10,846 nucleotides of DNA from JBDRGC01 sp043818215. Its GTDB lineage: Bacteria > Chloroflexota > Anaerolineae > Anaerolineales > UBA11858. The notes under the pieces were generated by a model that saw only the letters and a list, made by a program, of their open reading frames with translations, ran no database searches and was not told where the DNA came from. The stretch lies in assembly GCA_043818215.1 (NCBI GenBank), contig JBDRGC010000246.1, forward strand, positions 1 to 10,846. Direction: 5' to 3'. This document shows, in pieces, positions 1 to 7,172 of the stretch. The position numbers were made by a program, and so were the translations under genes. The first letter of the stretch is position 1, and each line of letters starts with the position of its first letter.

Positions 1-1
1 T

Positions 2-1108
2 AGCGTCAAGTATCAGTACTACCTCAAAGCTTTGACCCGTCATTTCCATGTGGCTGGCGTGTTCGATACCTCGTTACGGGGTATCCCGCGTCTGATGAAT
101 GCTCTGCAAGTTGCCCGCCCCAACATGCAATACTGGAAGCAGCGCCTTTATATGAATGTACCGGCTTTTCGTCTTTGCTCCCGCCGGGCGGCGAATTACG
201 TGCGAACCTTACGCGAACCCGTAGATGTGATTTTGCAAGATGGTGTCCTATTCGATGCTCACTGGGAGGCACTTGATATTCCCAGCGTAATATATACGGA
301 TTACACGGCGCGTCTCTCTGCCCGCCAACCGGTAGCTGGCCGCTCGCCATTCACCCCCCGCGAGTTTGAAGAATGGGTCTGGCTAGAAACTCAGGCTATG
401 CAAAGAGCAGCCCATATATTAACCTGGAGTGATTTTGTGCGCCGGTCAGTGATCAGAGATTACAATATACCCTCGGAGCGCGTGACTGCGGTAGGAGGCG
501 GTGTCAACTTTACTCGTTTGCCGGAGGTTGCGCCTCGTCCTCGCAGGATGCCGTCGACTGCACTTTTCATCGGGGCAGACCTGCATCGCAAAGGCGGCGA
601 TTTGGTATTGCAGGCCTTCGAACGCCTCCGCAGACGAGTTCCGGCAGCCCGTTTGGTGTTGATCACTGCATCGCCTATCCCTGCCGGGTTGTCTTTGGAG
701 GGTGTCACGCTGCATTCGCCTATTTGGGATCGAGATGCCATCAGCGACCTCTACCAACAGGCTGATCTTTTTGTGTTGCCATCCCGCTTAGAAACCTGGG
801 GCGATGTTATACTCGAAGCCATGGCTTACGAGTTACCCTGTATTGGGGTCGCTGGACAGCCAATGGAAGAGATCATCGTTCATGAGAAGACCGGTTTACT
901 GGTACCCCCGGAAGATATAGAGGCATTGGCTGCTGCAATGTTGCGCTTGTTCGAAAACCCAAAGCTATGCCGGGCGTGGGGACGGGCAGGACGTACTCGA
1001 CTTGAAGACCAATATACTTGGAAGCAAGTTGTCAATCGTATGGCCCCGGTTATTCGGACCGCAAGTGTGAAACACAATTCTCTACCATACACAATATGTG
1101 TAGATTGA
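2..1108 (+). CDS. Glycosyltransferase family 4 (GT-B fold), 5' end missing
   Basis: This cytosolic enzyme should transfer a sugar from a nucleotide-sugar donor to a growing glycan. The frame is open to the left edge of the window (SVKYQYYLKA precedes the TTG at 32), so the true start lies upstream. Numbering from that TTG codon, the N-terminal Rossmann half covers about residues 1-160 and ends in GGGVNF, the usual lead into the linker. The donor-binding half starts near 176 with FIGADLHRKGGD, a phosphate-binding glycine/lysine loop. The EX7E catalytic signature is visible as ETWGDVILE (E254 and E262, codons at 791 and 815), preceded by ADLFVLPSRL and followed by the standard GLLVPPED segment (288-295). 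There is no membrane segment. The BcsB-like, deacetylase and acyltransferase genes downstream point to exopolysaccharide synthesis. The family is certain; donor and acceptor sugars cannot be read from the sequence. Confidence 0.92.
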   Translation, partial: SVKYQYYLKALTRHFHVAGVFDTSLRGIPRLMNALQVARPNMQYWKQRLYMNVPAFRLCSRRAANYVRTLREPVDVILQDGVLFDAHWEALDIPSVIYTDYTARLSARQPVAGRSPFTPREFEEWVWLETQAMQRAAHILTWSDFVRRSVIRDYNIPSERVTAVGGGVNFTRLPEVAPRPRRMPSTALFIGADLHRKGGDLVLQAFERLRRRVPAARLVLITASPIPAGLSLEGVTLHSPIWDRDAISDLYQQADLFVLPSRLETWGDVILEAMAYELPCIGVAGQPMEEIIVHEKTGLLVPPEDIEALAAAMLRLFENPKLCRAWGRAGRTRLEDQYTWKQVVNRMAPVIRTASVKHNSLPYTICVD

Positions 1109-1113
1109 TAATC

Positions 1114-1165
1114 TCCCTCTACCCGTGGGCGTACCCTGCTGGTATGATAGGGTTAGGGTGAGGGA
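1114..1165. terminator. Imperfect hairpin after the glycosyltransferase gene
   Basis: TCCCTCTACCC (1114-1124) pairs with GGGTGAGGGA (1156-1165) with one bulge, and an inner ACCCT (1133-1137) pairs with AGGGT (1149-1153). The hairpin begins six bases after the stop codon. It lacks a T-run on the plus strand, so it is at best a weak terminator; it could instead be one of the CCCTAACCC-type intergenic repeats. Confidence 0.3.
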
Positions 1166-1178
1166 AAACGCAGTCCAC

Positions 1179-1206
1179 TTGCCTCCCCCATTAATAAGAT
1201 GATACT
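1179..1206 (+). promoter_or_regulatory. Possible sigma70-like promoter of the BcsB-like gene
   Basis: TTGCCT (1179-1184) and GATACT (1201-1206) are 16 bases apart and lie just ahead of the ribosome binding site of the next gene. Both boxes are imperfect, so this is a weak guess supported mainly by position in a 126-bp gap. Confidence 0.22.
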
Positions 1207-1220
1207 AAAATAGTTATCTA

Positions 1221-1226
1221 AAGGAG
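1221..1226 (+). promoter_or_regulatory. Ribosome binding site of the BcsB-like gene
   Basis: AAGGAG lies eight bases before the ATG at 1235. It is one of only three clear Shine-Dalgarno sequences in the window and fixes this start. Confidence 0.85.
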
Positions 1227-1234
1227 AATCTATC

Positions 1235-3493
1235 ATGCGTAAAAACCTGGTCTATGCACTCATCTTTTGCAGTATCCTGATCTTAGGGCTTGGCATTGCT
1301 GTTAGCAATGTCCAGGCTCAAGATAATCCTCCGGCACCTTCTGGGGATGTCGTATTGTTTGGTGGAAAACCAGACGCTCCATTGGTCGAAGAAATAGGAG
1401 ATGTCATCTTTTTTAAGGTGCTTAATGTCGATGATCTCATTATGCGCGGGCCGTATGCGTCTGAACGGATTTCGTTCGGCCTGCCCGCAAACTGGAAGTT
1501 GGTTGACGGGGCACAGATACAGCTAGATATATTTACCGATTATAGTGGCGTTGGCAGTGTAACGGTGGATAGTATGGCTGGACATGGCCTGGGCGGCGCC
1601 CTGGAAGTGAGCTTCAATGGCGACCTGGTGGACATTATCTTGCTCAGTGAGGTTGGAGATCGAACGGTTAGTGTTTCCATCCCTGTCGAATCGCTAGAAT
1701 CCACCCGCCGAGATGGTCTCATGGAAGTATCACTGTTTCTGGACGCAGCCCTGGACTGCGAGTTCGATCAGCAAACTCTGCTGGTCGTTCACGATACAAG
1801 CCATCTCATTCTGCCGCACGAGTCTAGACCTCCGGATACCGATCTCACCAAATTGCCGCGGCCTATTTTCCAAGATACATTCGTGCAAGAAGCGGCTGTT
1901 ATACTCATCCCTGATCAACCCACCACGGGCGAACTTCAGGCAGCTCTGGCCGTCTCGGCTGGCTTTGGTCGCATGACGGGCGGTGATCTGCGGTTGTCGT
2001 TTATGCGGGCCAGCCAGCTTACCGATCAAGTGTGGGGTGCCAACCATCTAATTTTTGTCGGGCTGCCAAGTGCATTCCCGATGCTTGGCAGTGTGGCCTT
2101 GCCCGCTCCGGCCTCGGGAAGCATCTATAACGCTGCAGGTGCATCGCCAGACGATGGTATTGTTCAGATGGCTGTTTCTCCCTGGAACGGCGATAAGGTA
2201 GTGCTGGTGGTAGGCGGAAATAGTGAAGCCGGAGTCATCAAGGCCGGCCAGGCCGTCAGTACTGGCATCATTCGGGTAGGCGCACAGCCTAACCTTTCGT
2301 TGGTTGAAAGCGTTCAACCCTATGAGTATGCCAGCTTTACGGGCATGGACCGCACTCTGGCCGATCTCGGGTATGAAGGCGACACCTCTGACTATCTTGG
2401 TTTTAGTACCTTCGAGTATCTTTTTTATATTCCACCCGGACATGCCGTGGGAGTGGATGCATATTTCAACCTGGCTTTCGCACATTCCACATTGTTGGAA
2501 TATACCCGTTCTGGCATGGTGGTTAATCTGAATGGGCAGCCAATTGGCAGTGTGCGCTTGAGCGATGATTCAGCTAACGGCTTCGATACGCGGATAGCGA
2601 TTCCAGCGAATCTCGTTCGTGCCGGGACCAATAAAATCACCGTTGATATTAACCTGGTGCCGATCACGGTTTGTCTGGATCCGCGCCTGGCGAACTTATG
2701 GCTGAGAGTTGATTCCACCTCATTTTTCCACTTGCCGCTTAACCCCGTTGTGGACCCATCTTCGCCGGTTTTAAATTTGAATCAATATTCTGAGCCTTTT
2801 AGCCTCGATCCTCTCCTGAATACGACAGCCTTCGTGCTCGCCCCTGGGGACCCGAACGGCTGGCTGGTAGCGCTGCAAATTGCCGCTGACCTTGGAAACC
2901 AGAGTGGTATCTCTTTGGCAAATCTGATCGCTGTGTTCGATGGCGCTATACCCGATGAAGTACGCCAGATGCGAGATCTTATTATTGTCGGTCTTCCCAG
3001 CACGCTCCCGATTTTGACCGAGTTGGCAGATGTCTTGCCGGCATCGTTCGAGGCTGGCAGCGATCTGGCGATCGAGCGAAATTTGCAGGTTTCATACCGT
3101 CTCCTGCCAGGAGTCTCAGTAGGGTATCTGGAGTTGCTATCTGCCCCCTGGAATAACCAGCGCGCTGTCCTTGCTATTTTAGGGAGCACCAATCAGGGTG
3201 TGCAATGGTCTGGGAATGCACTCACAACGCCGCGTTTGAGCGGTCGTCTGACCGGCGATTTTGCAGCCATCAACAACGAGCAAGTCGTCACCACCGATAC
3301 TCGCGATTACTCTGCTGGGAGTGCATTGGCCGCGATTGCTCCTGGTGGCGTTGTTCAACTTACCACAGAAACGGGAGATGCTACGTACAACCGGCCATTC
3401 TGGATTTTTCCGTTGTTGGCGGTCATCATCATCCTTGTGTTTTTGGTGATTCTGGTAGTAATGTTGAGTGGCCGCCGCCGTCGTCGGACTTAG
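1235..3493 (+). CDS. bcsB: BcsB-like exopolysaccharide biosynthesis protein, membrane-anchored
   Basis: In cellulose synthase complexes BcsB partners the membrane synthase BcsA and guides the emerging glucan outside the membrane. Here residues 1-28 form a signal peptide with a VQA/QD cleavage site, and residues 722-744 form one C-terminal membrane helix followed by a run of arginines, as in BcsB. Between them are two tandem modules, matching the family's alternation of carbohydrate-binding-like and flavodoxin-like domains: about 55-200 and 205-350, then 385-503 and 520-670. The duplication is visible: HLIFVGLPSAFPML (271-284) parallels DLIIVGLPSTLPIL (581-594), and SPWNGDKVVLV (from 315) parallels APWNNQRAVLA (from 637). 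C174 (LDCEFD) and C480 (VCLDPRLANLWLRVD) end each carbohydrate-binding-like domain. No BcsA gene is in the window, so the polymer need not be cellulose; the symbol denotes family resemblance only. The start is set by ATG plus AAGGAG. Confidence 0.83.
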   Translation: MRKNLVYALIFCSILILGLGIAVSNVQAQDNPPAPSGDVVLFGGKPDAPLVEEIGDVIFFKVLNVDDLIMRGPYASERISFGLPANWKLVDGAQIQLDIFTDYSGVGSVTVDSMAGHGLGGALEVSFNGDLVDIILLSEVGDRTVSVSIPVESLESTRRDGLMEVSLFLDAALDCEFDQQTLLVVHDTSHLILPHESRPPDTDLTKLPRPIFQDTFVQEAAVILIPDQPTTGELQAALAVSAGFGRMTGGDLRLSFMRASQLTDQVWGANHLIFVGLPSAFPMLGSVALPAPASGSIYNAAGASPDDGIVQMAVSPWNGDKVVLVVGGNSEAGVIKAGQAVSTGIIRVGAQPNLSLVESVQPYEYASFTGMDRTLADLGYEGDTSDYLGFSTFEYLFYIPPGHAVGVDAYFNLAFAHSTLLEYTRSGMVVNLNGQPIGSVRLSDDSANGFDTRIAIPANLVRAGTNKITVDINLVPITVCLDPRLANLWLRVDSTSFFHLPLNPVVDPSSPVLNLNQYSEPFSLDPLLNTTAFVLAPGDPNGWLVALQIAADLGNQSGISLANLIAVFDGAIPDEVRQMRDLIIVGLPSTLPILTELADVLPASFEAGSDLAIERNLQVSYRLLPGVSVGYLELLSAPWNNQRAVLAILGSTNQGVQWSGNALTTPRLSGRLTGDFAAINNEQVVTTDTRDYSAGSALAAIAPGGVVQLTTETGDATYNRPFWIFPLLAVIIILVFLVILVVMLSGRRRRRT

Positions 3494-3505
3494 TCAGCTA
3501 ATGCC

Positions 3506-3559
3506 AGGTGACAGTCACTTTCGCGTAGCACCCCTTTGGGGATAAAATGACTGTCACCT
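3506..3559. repeat. REP-like inverted repeat AGGTGACAGTCA
   Basis: AGGTGACAGTCA (3506-3517) and TGACTGTCACCT (3548-3559) are a perfect 12-bp inverted pair with a 30-base loop, and the loop holds a small CCCCTTTGGGG hairpin (3531-3541). TAATG (3499) and CATTA (3566) extend the symmetry loosely. It starts 13 bases after the BcsB-like stop codon. It could be a dispersed palindromic repeat or act as a transcript 3'-end hairpin. Confidence 0.75.
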
Positions 3560-3570
3560 CAATTTCATTA

Positions 3571-3858
3571 GGGTGTGTTTCATTTCATTTGAAAGCGCTG
3601 ATTGAGTAGGGTGACATGTTTTTCGTCGCCCGTATACCTATGCAGGCACTGCGCACTTGCGCCGCACGCAGTGCAGGTATCGAAATCAAGCGATTTTGCT
3701 CGGTCAAAGCGACATTTCTTGGTTTCGACATCGTACCTGCGTTCGGTGCAGGTGCGCAGTGCCTGCACACTTGTCCCTTTGGGATAGGTATACGCCGGAA
3801 GAGCATTGGCTACTCAACCGACGAAATGTCTTACTTCAAATCAAATGAAACATACCCA
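3571..3858. repeat. 288-bp long imperfect palindrome, MITE-like
   Basis: The two halves are inverted copies of each other. Outer arms: GGGTGTGTTTCATTTCATTT (from 3571) pairs with AAATCAAATGAAACATACCC (ending 3858). Middle: GTATACCTAT (3632-3641) with ATAGGTATAC (3784-3793), and TGCAGGCACTGCGCAC (3641-3656) with GTGCGCAGTGCCTGCA (3752-3767). Inner: CGAAATCAAG (3681-3690) with CTTGGTTTCG (3717-3726). TCATTA occurs just outside on the left (3565-3570) and three bases outside on the right (3861-3866), a possible target duplication. It encodes no transposase, so it would be a non-autonomous element or a strongly folded transcript. Confidence 0.8.
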
Positions 3859-3880
3859 TGTCATTAAGTTAAACCATCGA

Positions 3881-3991
3881 CGGATTATCGCGTAGCTTCC
3901 CCCCGCGGGACGGATCTGCCCGGAGCGTGCAAGAACCCCGGGTTTGCTCCTGGTGGATCCGTCCCACAAGGGGATGCTGCGCGATGATCCG
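3881..3991. repeat. 111-bp nested palindrome
   Basis: CGGATTATCGCGTAGCTTCC (from 3881) pairs with GGATGCTGCGCGATGATCCG (ending 3991) with few mismatches. Inside it, GGGACGGATC (3907-3916) pairs perfectly with GATCCGTCCC (3956-3965), then GGAGC (3922-3926) with GCTCC (3946-3950), and AACCC with GGGTT at the centre (3934-3944). It would form one long nearly continuous hairpin. It ends 68 bases before the deacetylase start. Confidence 0.8.
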
Positions 3992-4059
3992 CCGCCCCCA
4001 CCCCTGCCTCCTTCCCCGGCAAGCAGTGTCCCAGAGACCCGCTCTAATAGGTATTCCCT

Positions 4060-5085
4060 TTGTCGAATAGCGTTTGGAACCAGCAGGCCTTTAATTGGCT
4101 GGCGCGTTGTGGGAGCGTACGCGTGTTACAAAAGCCAGGCAGGAATGGTGGTCAATCACTTTACGTGCTGGCTTACCACCGGGTAATTGAGCCAGACAGC
4201 CAGATGCCGGGGCTGGATATGGTTAGCGCCACCCCGGCCCAATTCGATGCCCAAATGCAGTTGCTCGCCCGGGAGTACCATCCGGTAACTGCTGAAGATG
4301 TGCTCAACGCCTTCGACCGCGGGACGCCGTTGCCGCGCTATGCTGTGCTGGTTACGGTGGATGACGGCTACCGTGATTTCCAGGATACCATTTTCCCCAT
4401 CGCCAGCCGGTATGGAATCCGCCCGGTCTTGTTCGTGCCCACCCAATTTATGGGGCAGGGTTACTTTTGGTGGGACCGCCTGCCCCTTGCGTTGAGCAGC
4501 GCGCGCGTGAACGAAATAGATACCCCGGTTGGGCGTTTTTCTTTGCGCACTGCCACCGGCCAAACCCAGGCTTTGGCACGTTTGAGCGATTATGTCAGAG
4601 TCCAGCCCTTCGAGCAGGCCAGACAATGGGTCGAAGACTTGTGTAATGAAATTGCGCCCGATTTGCCAGATAGCGGGCACGCCACCCTTGATTGGGGAGA
4701 ACTGCGGGCATTGGCACGCGCCGGGGTCGATATCGCCTCTCACACGCACTCCCACCCTATACTCAGTCACGTTTCGCTTGAGCAGGCACGCCGCGAAATA
4801 CGTCTCTCACAAGACCTGATTGCCCGCGAAATTGGACGTGTTTTGCCAATTTTTGCCTTCCCCGATGGCCGCCATCATGCTATGAACCAGGCCTTACTGC
4901 CTGTTTTGCAATCAGAGGGTTTTAGGCTGGCGTTCACCCGGATAGAAGGCCGCGCCCGACTTGACCGTGACGAGCCATTACAATTACCGCGTTTGGGTGT
5001 CTCGCTCCCCATGAGTCTGGCGCAGTTTCACCTGCATCTGACACCGCTCTATGATATATGGAAAAATCGTCGTTTGGGGCTGTGA
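4060..5085 (+). CDS. Polysaccharide deacetylase (NodB domain)
   Basis: This metal-dependent hydrolase should remove acetyl groups from N-acetylated (or O-acetylated) sugars in a glycan. The NodB motifs are all visible: TVDDGYRDF with the catalytic base D101 and metal ligand D102, SHTHSH with the ligand pair H228 and H232, and FAFPDGR near 266-271. Between them a WWDRL segment (137-141) and an insertion to about 210 are typical of the longer single-domain members. There is no signal peptide or membrane helix, so it is predicted to be cytoplasmic, as in enzymes acting on lipid-linked intermediates. The TTG at 4060 follows an in-frame stop at 4048 and has no ribosome binding site. GTG at 4123 is an alternative, with GGGAG at 4111-4115 seven bases upstream, and would give 320 residues. 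Neighbours suggest it tailors the same polysaccharide as the upstream genes. Confidence 0.92.
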   Translation: MSNSVWNQQAFNWLARCGSVRVLQKPGRNGGQSLYVLAYHRVIEPDSQMPGLDMVSATPAQFDAQMQLLAREYHPVTAEDVLNAFDRGTPLPRYAVLVTVDDGYRDFQDTIFPIASRYGIRPVLFVPTQFMGQGYFWWDRLPLALSSARVNEIDTPVGRFSLRTATGQTQALARLSDYVRVQPFEQARQWVEDLCNEIAPDLPDSGHATLDWGELRALARAGVDIASHTHSHPILSHVSLEQARREIRLSQDLIAREIGRVLPIFAFPDGRHHAMNQALLPVLQSEGFRLAFTRIEGRARLDRDEPLQLPRLGVSLPMSLAQFHLHLTPLYDIWKNRRLGL

Positions 5086-5115
5086 GACGTAAAACGTGAA
5101 AACGAAAAAAACCTT

Positions 5116-5162
5116 CACGCCTAACGCCTAACGCCAACACCTAACGCCTGACGCCCTACGCC
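5116..5162. repeat. Tandem array of a TAACGCC-like heptamer
   Basis: Seven units follow each other: CACGCC, TAACGCC, TAACGCC, AACACC, TAACGCC, TGACGCC, CTACGCC. The second copy of the neighbouring large repeat (6769 onward) lacks this array, so it expanded or was inserted independently. Confidence 0.75.
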
Positions 5163-5541
5163 ATAAATGTTCTTTTGCCCCCCAAAATGCGTAATTTGAA
5201 TTATGCAGGGTGAAATGAAATTGTAAATGGTAAATGGTGAATGGTAAATTGTAAATGAGGTGGATACATCGCCGCAATCATTTACCATGTAACCGTTCAG
5301 CCCCCCTCTGCCCCCCAATCCTGGGGGGAGCAACACGGGCTCTTCCCAAGGTTGGGTTGAGCAATAACGGGCTCCCCCTAAAACTTGTCCTGAGTTAAAC
5401 CGAAGGGTTGGGGGGCAGGGGGAGCTGAATGGTCACTTTACCATTTATAATTCACCATTTACCATTTACAATTTGGTTTTGTTTGTGCGTAATTCAAATG
5501 ACGCACAATTTTCCCTTTTGGTGGGCGGAAAATCATTTATG
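5162..5541. repeat. 380-bp imperfect palindrome, dispersed repeat copy A
   Basis: The left arm runs from CATAAATG (5162-5169) through GCGTAATTTGAATTATGC (5190-5205), AATTGTAAATGGTAAATGG (5219-5237) and the C-rich block TTCAGCCCCCCTCTGCCCCC (from 5296). The right arm mirrors it: TTGGGGGGCAGGGGGAGCTG (5409-5428), CCATTTACCATTTACAATTT (from 5455), GTGCGTAATTCAAATGACGC (from 5485) and CATTTATG (5534-5541). The left arm carries about 40 extra bases (near 5250-5290). Large parts recur at 6769-7178. No open frame of note lies inside. Confidence 0.8.
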
Positions 5542-5567
5542 TACGCCTCACGTTCAGTGACTGTTTT

Positions 5568-6734
5568 ATGAGTATTGCCATCACCAAAATCTCTACATTC
5601 GAGCAATTTGCACGATTGAGCCAGGACTGGGATGCTCTGCAAGCAAGAGCACAGCTAGATAATATCTTTCTAACGCACGATTGGCTAAATGCGTGGTGGC
5701 GTTTTTTTGGTCAGGGGGCCGATTTATGGGTGCTGACAGGGCGCGATAATAAACAATTAGTGGGAATTGCGCCGCTCATGCGGCAGCGCTCACCGGGGGG
5801 CGGGCGGGTGTTGTCTTTTATGGGCACGGGCGATGTAGTGCCCAATCACCTTGAGTTCATAGTCTTACCCGCCGAACGAAAGAACTTTATCGAGGCAGTT
5901 TGTACGTTTTTGTGGCAGACCCGCTCAGAGTGGGATATATTGGATTTAACGGCTTTGCCCGATGATTCCCCGACCCGTGATTTGGTGACCGCGGGTTTGC
6001 AAAATTCAGGTATTAGCACGCATTCACAATATGACGCGCCTTGCCCATACACTGTCCTCCCAGACTCGTTCGAAGCCTATTTGCAAACCCGGGGTGAGGA
6101 TGTTCGGGGACAGTTTCGTTCTAAACGGCGCCGTTTACTGCGCAAGCATCCCGAAGCGCGCTTTGGACGTGTCGAGACACCCGATGAGGTAGAGGGCGTG
6201 TTTTCTGCGTTGGTCAGGCTGCATCAGGCACACTGGCAAAAACTCGGCCACACCGGTTCGTTCGCGAGTCAACCTTTGATCGAGTTTTATCTATCCGCCG
6301 CGCAAAATGCGTTGCAGAGCGGCCGCTTGCGCCTGTATTATTTACAAATCGACTCCGATTACGCGGCGGTGTACTATTGTTTTCGGATTGGCTATCGTAT
6401 GATGTATTACAGCTCAGGTTTCGATGACCGCTGGCGCAAATTCAGCATTGGGATTCAACTGCTGGCTTATGCGTTAGAGCAGTCGATTGCTGAAGGGGCT
6501 GCTGAATTCGATTTTTTACAGGGCGATGAGGTGTACAAATTAGATTGGGCTACTCACACGCGGGGCAACTGGCGTTTGCAGGCCGCGAGTCCGCATCTGC
6601 GGGGCCAGATGATCTGGGCCATGCGGCGATCAATTGCAACGGGACGCACAGCAGGCCGCGCCATTATGCCGCCTACCGTCCGTCAGGCCTTGAAACGGTA
6701 TTTGGGCTTGTTGAAGCGTAGGGGGAGGACGTGA
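5568..6734 (+). CDS. BioF2/CelD-type GNAT acyltransferase
   Basis: This 388-residue protein resembles the BioF2-like acetyltransferase family (two GNAT-related folds, also related to FemAB), whose members commonly sit in exopolysaccharide clusters and are thought to acylate sugars or lipid-linked glycans. An N-terminal half (about 1-160) has the usual pattern of FEQFARLSQDWDAL, FLTHDWLNAWWRFFG and LVGIAPLM. A basic helix follows (185-195, with KRRRLLRK). The C-terminal GNAT half (about 205-350) ends in the hallmark AAEFDFLQGDEVYKLDWA. No signal peptide or membrane helix is present, so it should act in the cytoplasm. The ATG lacks a clear ribosome binding site. The stop codon lies inside an ACGTGA-rich repeat, so the last residues (RGRT) may be repeat-derived. 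The acyl donor and acceptor cannot be deduced. Confidence 0.87.
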   Translation: MSIAITKISTFEQFARLSQDWDALQARAQLDNIFLTHDWLNAWWRFFGQGADLWVLTGRDNKQLVGIAPLMRQRSPGGGRVLSFMGTGDVVPNHLEFIVLPAERKNFIEAVCTFLWQTRSEWDILDLTALPDDSPTRDLVTAGLQNSGISTHSQYDAPCPYTVLPDSFEAYLQTRGEDVRGQFRSKRRRLLRKHPEARFGRVETPDEVEGVFSALVRLHQAHWQKLGHTGSFASQPLIEFYLSAAQNALQSGRLRLYYLQIDSDYAAVYYCFRIGYRMMYYSSGFDDRWRKFSIGIQLLAYALEQSIAEGAAEFDFLQGDEVYKLDWATHTRGNWRLQAASPHLRGQMIWAMRRSIATGRTAGRAIMPPTVRQALKRYLGLLKRRGRT

Positions 6735-6758
6735 AACGTGAAGACGTGAAGACGTGAA
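6729..6758. repeat. ACGTGAA-type tandem repeat at the acyltransferase 3' end
   Basis: Four near-identical units of ACGTGAA(G) occupy this stretch and the first contributes the TGA stop codon at 6732-6734. A shorter related run, ACGTAAAACGTGAAAACG, begins at 5087 directly after the deacetylase stop, so the same repeat type follows both genes. Confidence 0.7.
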
Positions 6759-6944
6759 AACCTGGGTTACGTAAATGTTTTTTTACCCCCCAAAGTGAGT
6801 CATTCCGATTATGCAGGGAGGAATGAAATTGTAAATGGTAAATGGTGAATGGTAAATTGTAAATGAGGTGGGTACATCGCCGCATTCATTTATCATGTAA
6901 CCATCTAACGAAGCTTCGCCTCAAAGCGAAAAGAAAAATTGAAC

Positions 6945-7020
6945 GCTGATTACACGGATTAAGCGGATTGACGCGGATTTTATTTATTAAAGAATCCGCG
7001 GTGATCCGTTGCATCCGCGT
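6945..7020. repeat. GCGGATT-rich degenerate inverted repeat
   Basis: The left side repeats GATTACACGGATTAAGCGGA and GACGCGGATT; the right side carries the complementary AATCCGCGGTGATCCG and ATCCGCG. CGCGGATT (6972-6979) pairs perfectly with AATCCGCG (6993-7000). Related motifs occur near 7605-7651 and at the right edge of the window. Confidence 0.7.
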
Positions 7021-7022
7021 TA

Positions 7023-7076
7023 CACCTGCACTCACCTGCACTTGCCGCAGGTGCAAGTGTGCCGCAGGTACAAGTG
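7023..7076. repeat. Two adjacent short tandem duplications
   Basis: CACCTGCACT is present twice without a gap (7023-7032, 7033-7042). It is followed by TGCCGCAGGTGCAAGTG (7043-7059) and TGCCGCAGGTACAAGTG (7060-7076), which differ at one base. CACTTGC and GCAAGTG also make a small hairpin. Confidence 0.8.
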
Positions 7077-7172
7077 TCCGCGTTCTATTTCGACAGCACT
7101 CAAGACAGGCTATGGGGAACAACACGGGGGCTGGGTCACTTTACCATTTGGTTTTGTTTGTGCGTAATTCAA

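Larger units (their letters stand above)
3494..4059. other. 566-bp gap filled with three consecutive palindromes
   Basis: This gap has no credible gene. It contains three separate inverted-repeat structures, listed individually (3506-3559, 3571-3858, 3881-3991). Short open frames on both strands around 3580-3870 repeat the same peptide (MQALRTC) on opposite strands, which follows from the palindrome. The last 70 bases before the deacetylase are C-rich with no recognisable promoter. Confidence 0.8.
5086..5567. other. 482-bp gap of dispersed and tandem repeats
   Basis: No gene is supported here. In order it contains an ACGTGAA-type run (5086-5106), a heptamer array (5116-5162) and a 380-bp palindrome (5162-5541). 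The 26 bases left before the acyltransferase ATG show no clear ribosome binding site or promoter. Confidence 0.8.
6735..7172. other. 438-bp gap: decayed second copy of the large repeat
   Basis: No gene is supported before the HU-like start. The gap holds the ACGTGAA run, the left arm of the large repeat (6769-6905), a GCGGATT-rich hairpin (6945-7020), short tandem repeats (7023-7076) and the right-arm remnant (7134-7178). Short open frames here translate repeats only. Confidence 0.75.

Noticed and set aside
3580..3867. Short open frames on both strands encoding MQALRTC-containing peptides
   Set aside because: Both strands give similar peptides because the DNA is a palindrome; no start signals or protein-like composition.
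3931..3991. Riboswitch ahead of the deacetylase
   Set aside because: The structure is a simple long palindrome without any known aptamer motif.
4156..4770. 204-codon minus-strand open frame
   Set aside because: It is antisense to the deacetylase, whose catalytic motifs are clear, and resembles no protein family.
7059..7172. 38-residue N-terminal extension of the HU-like protein
   Set aside because: It translates tandem and dispersed repeats, including the right arm of copy B, and contains no domain-like sequence.
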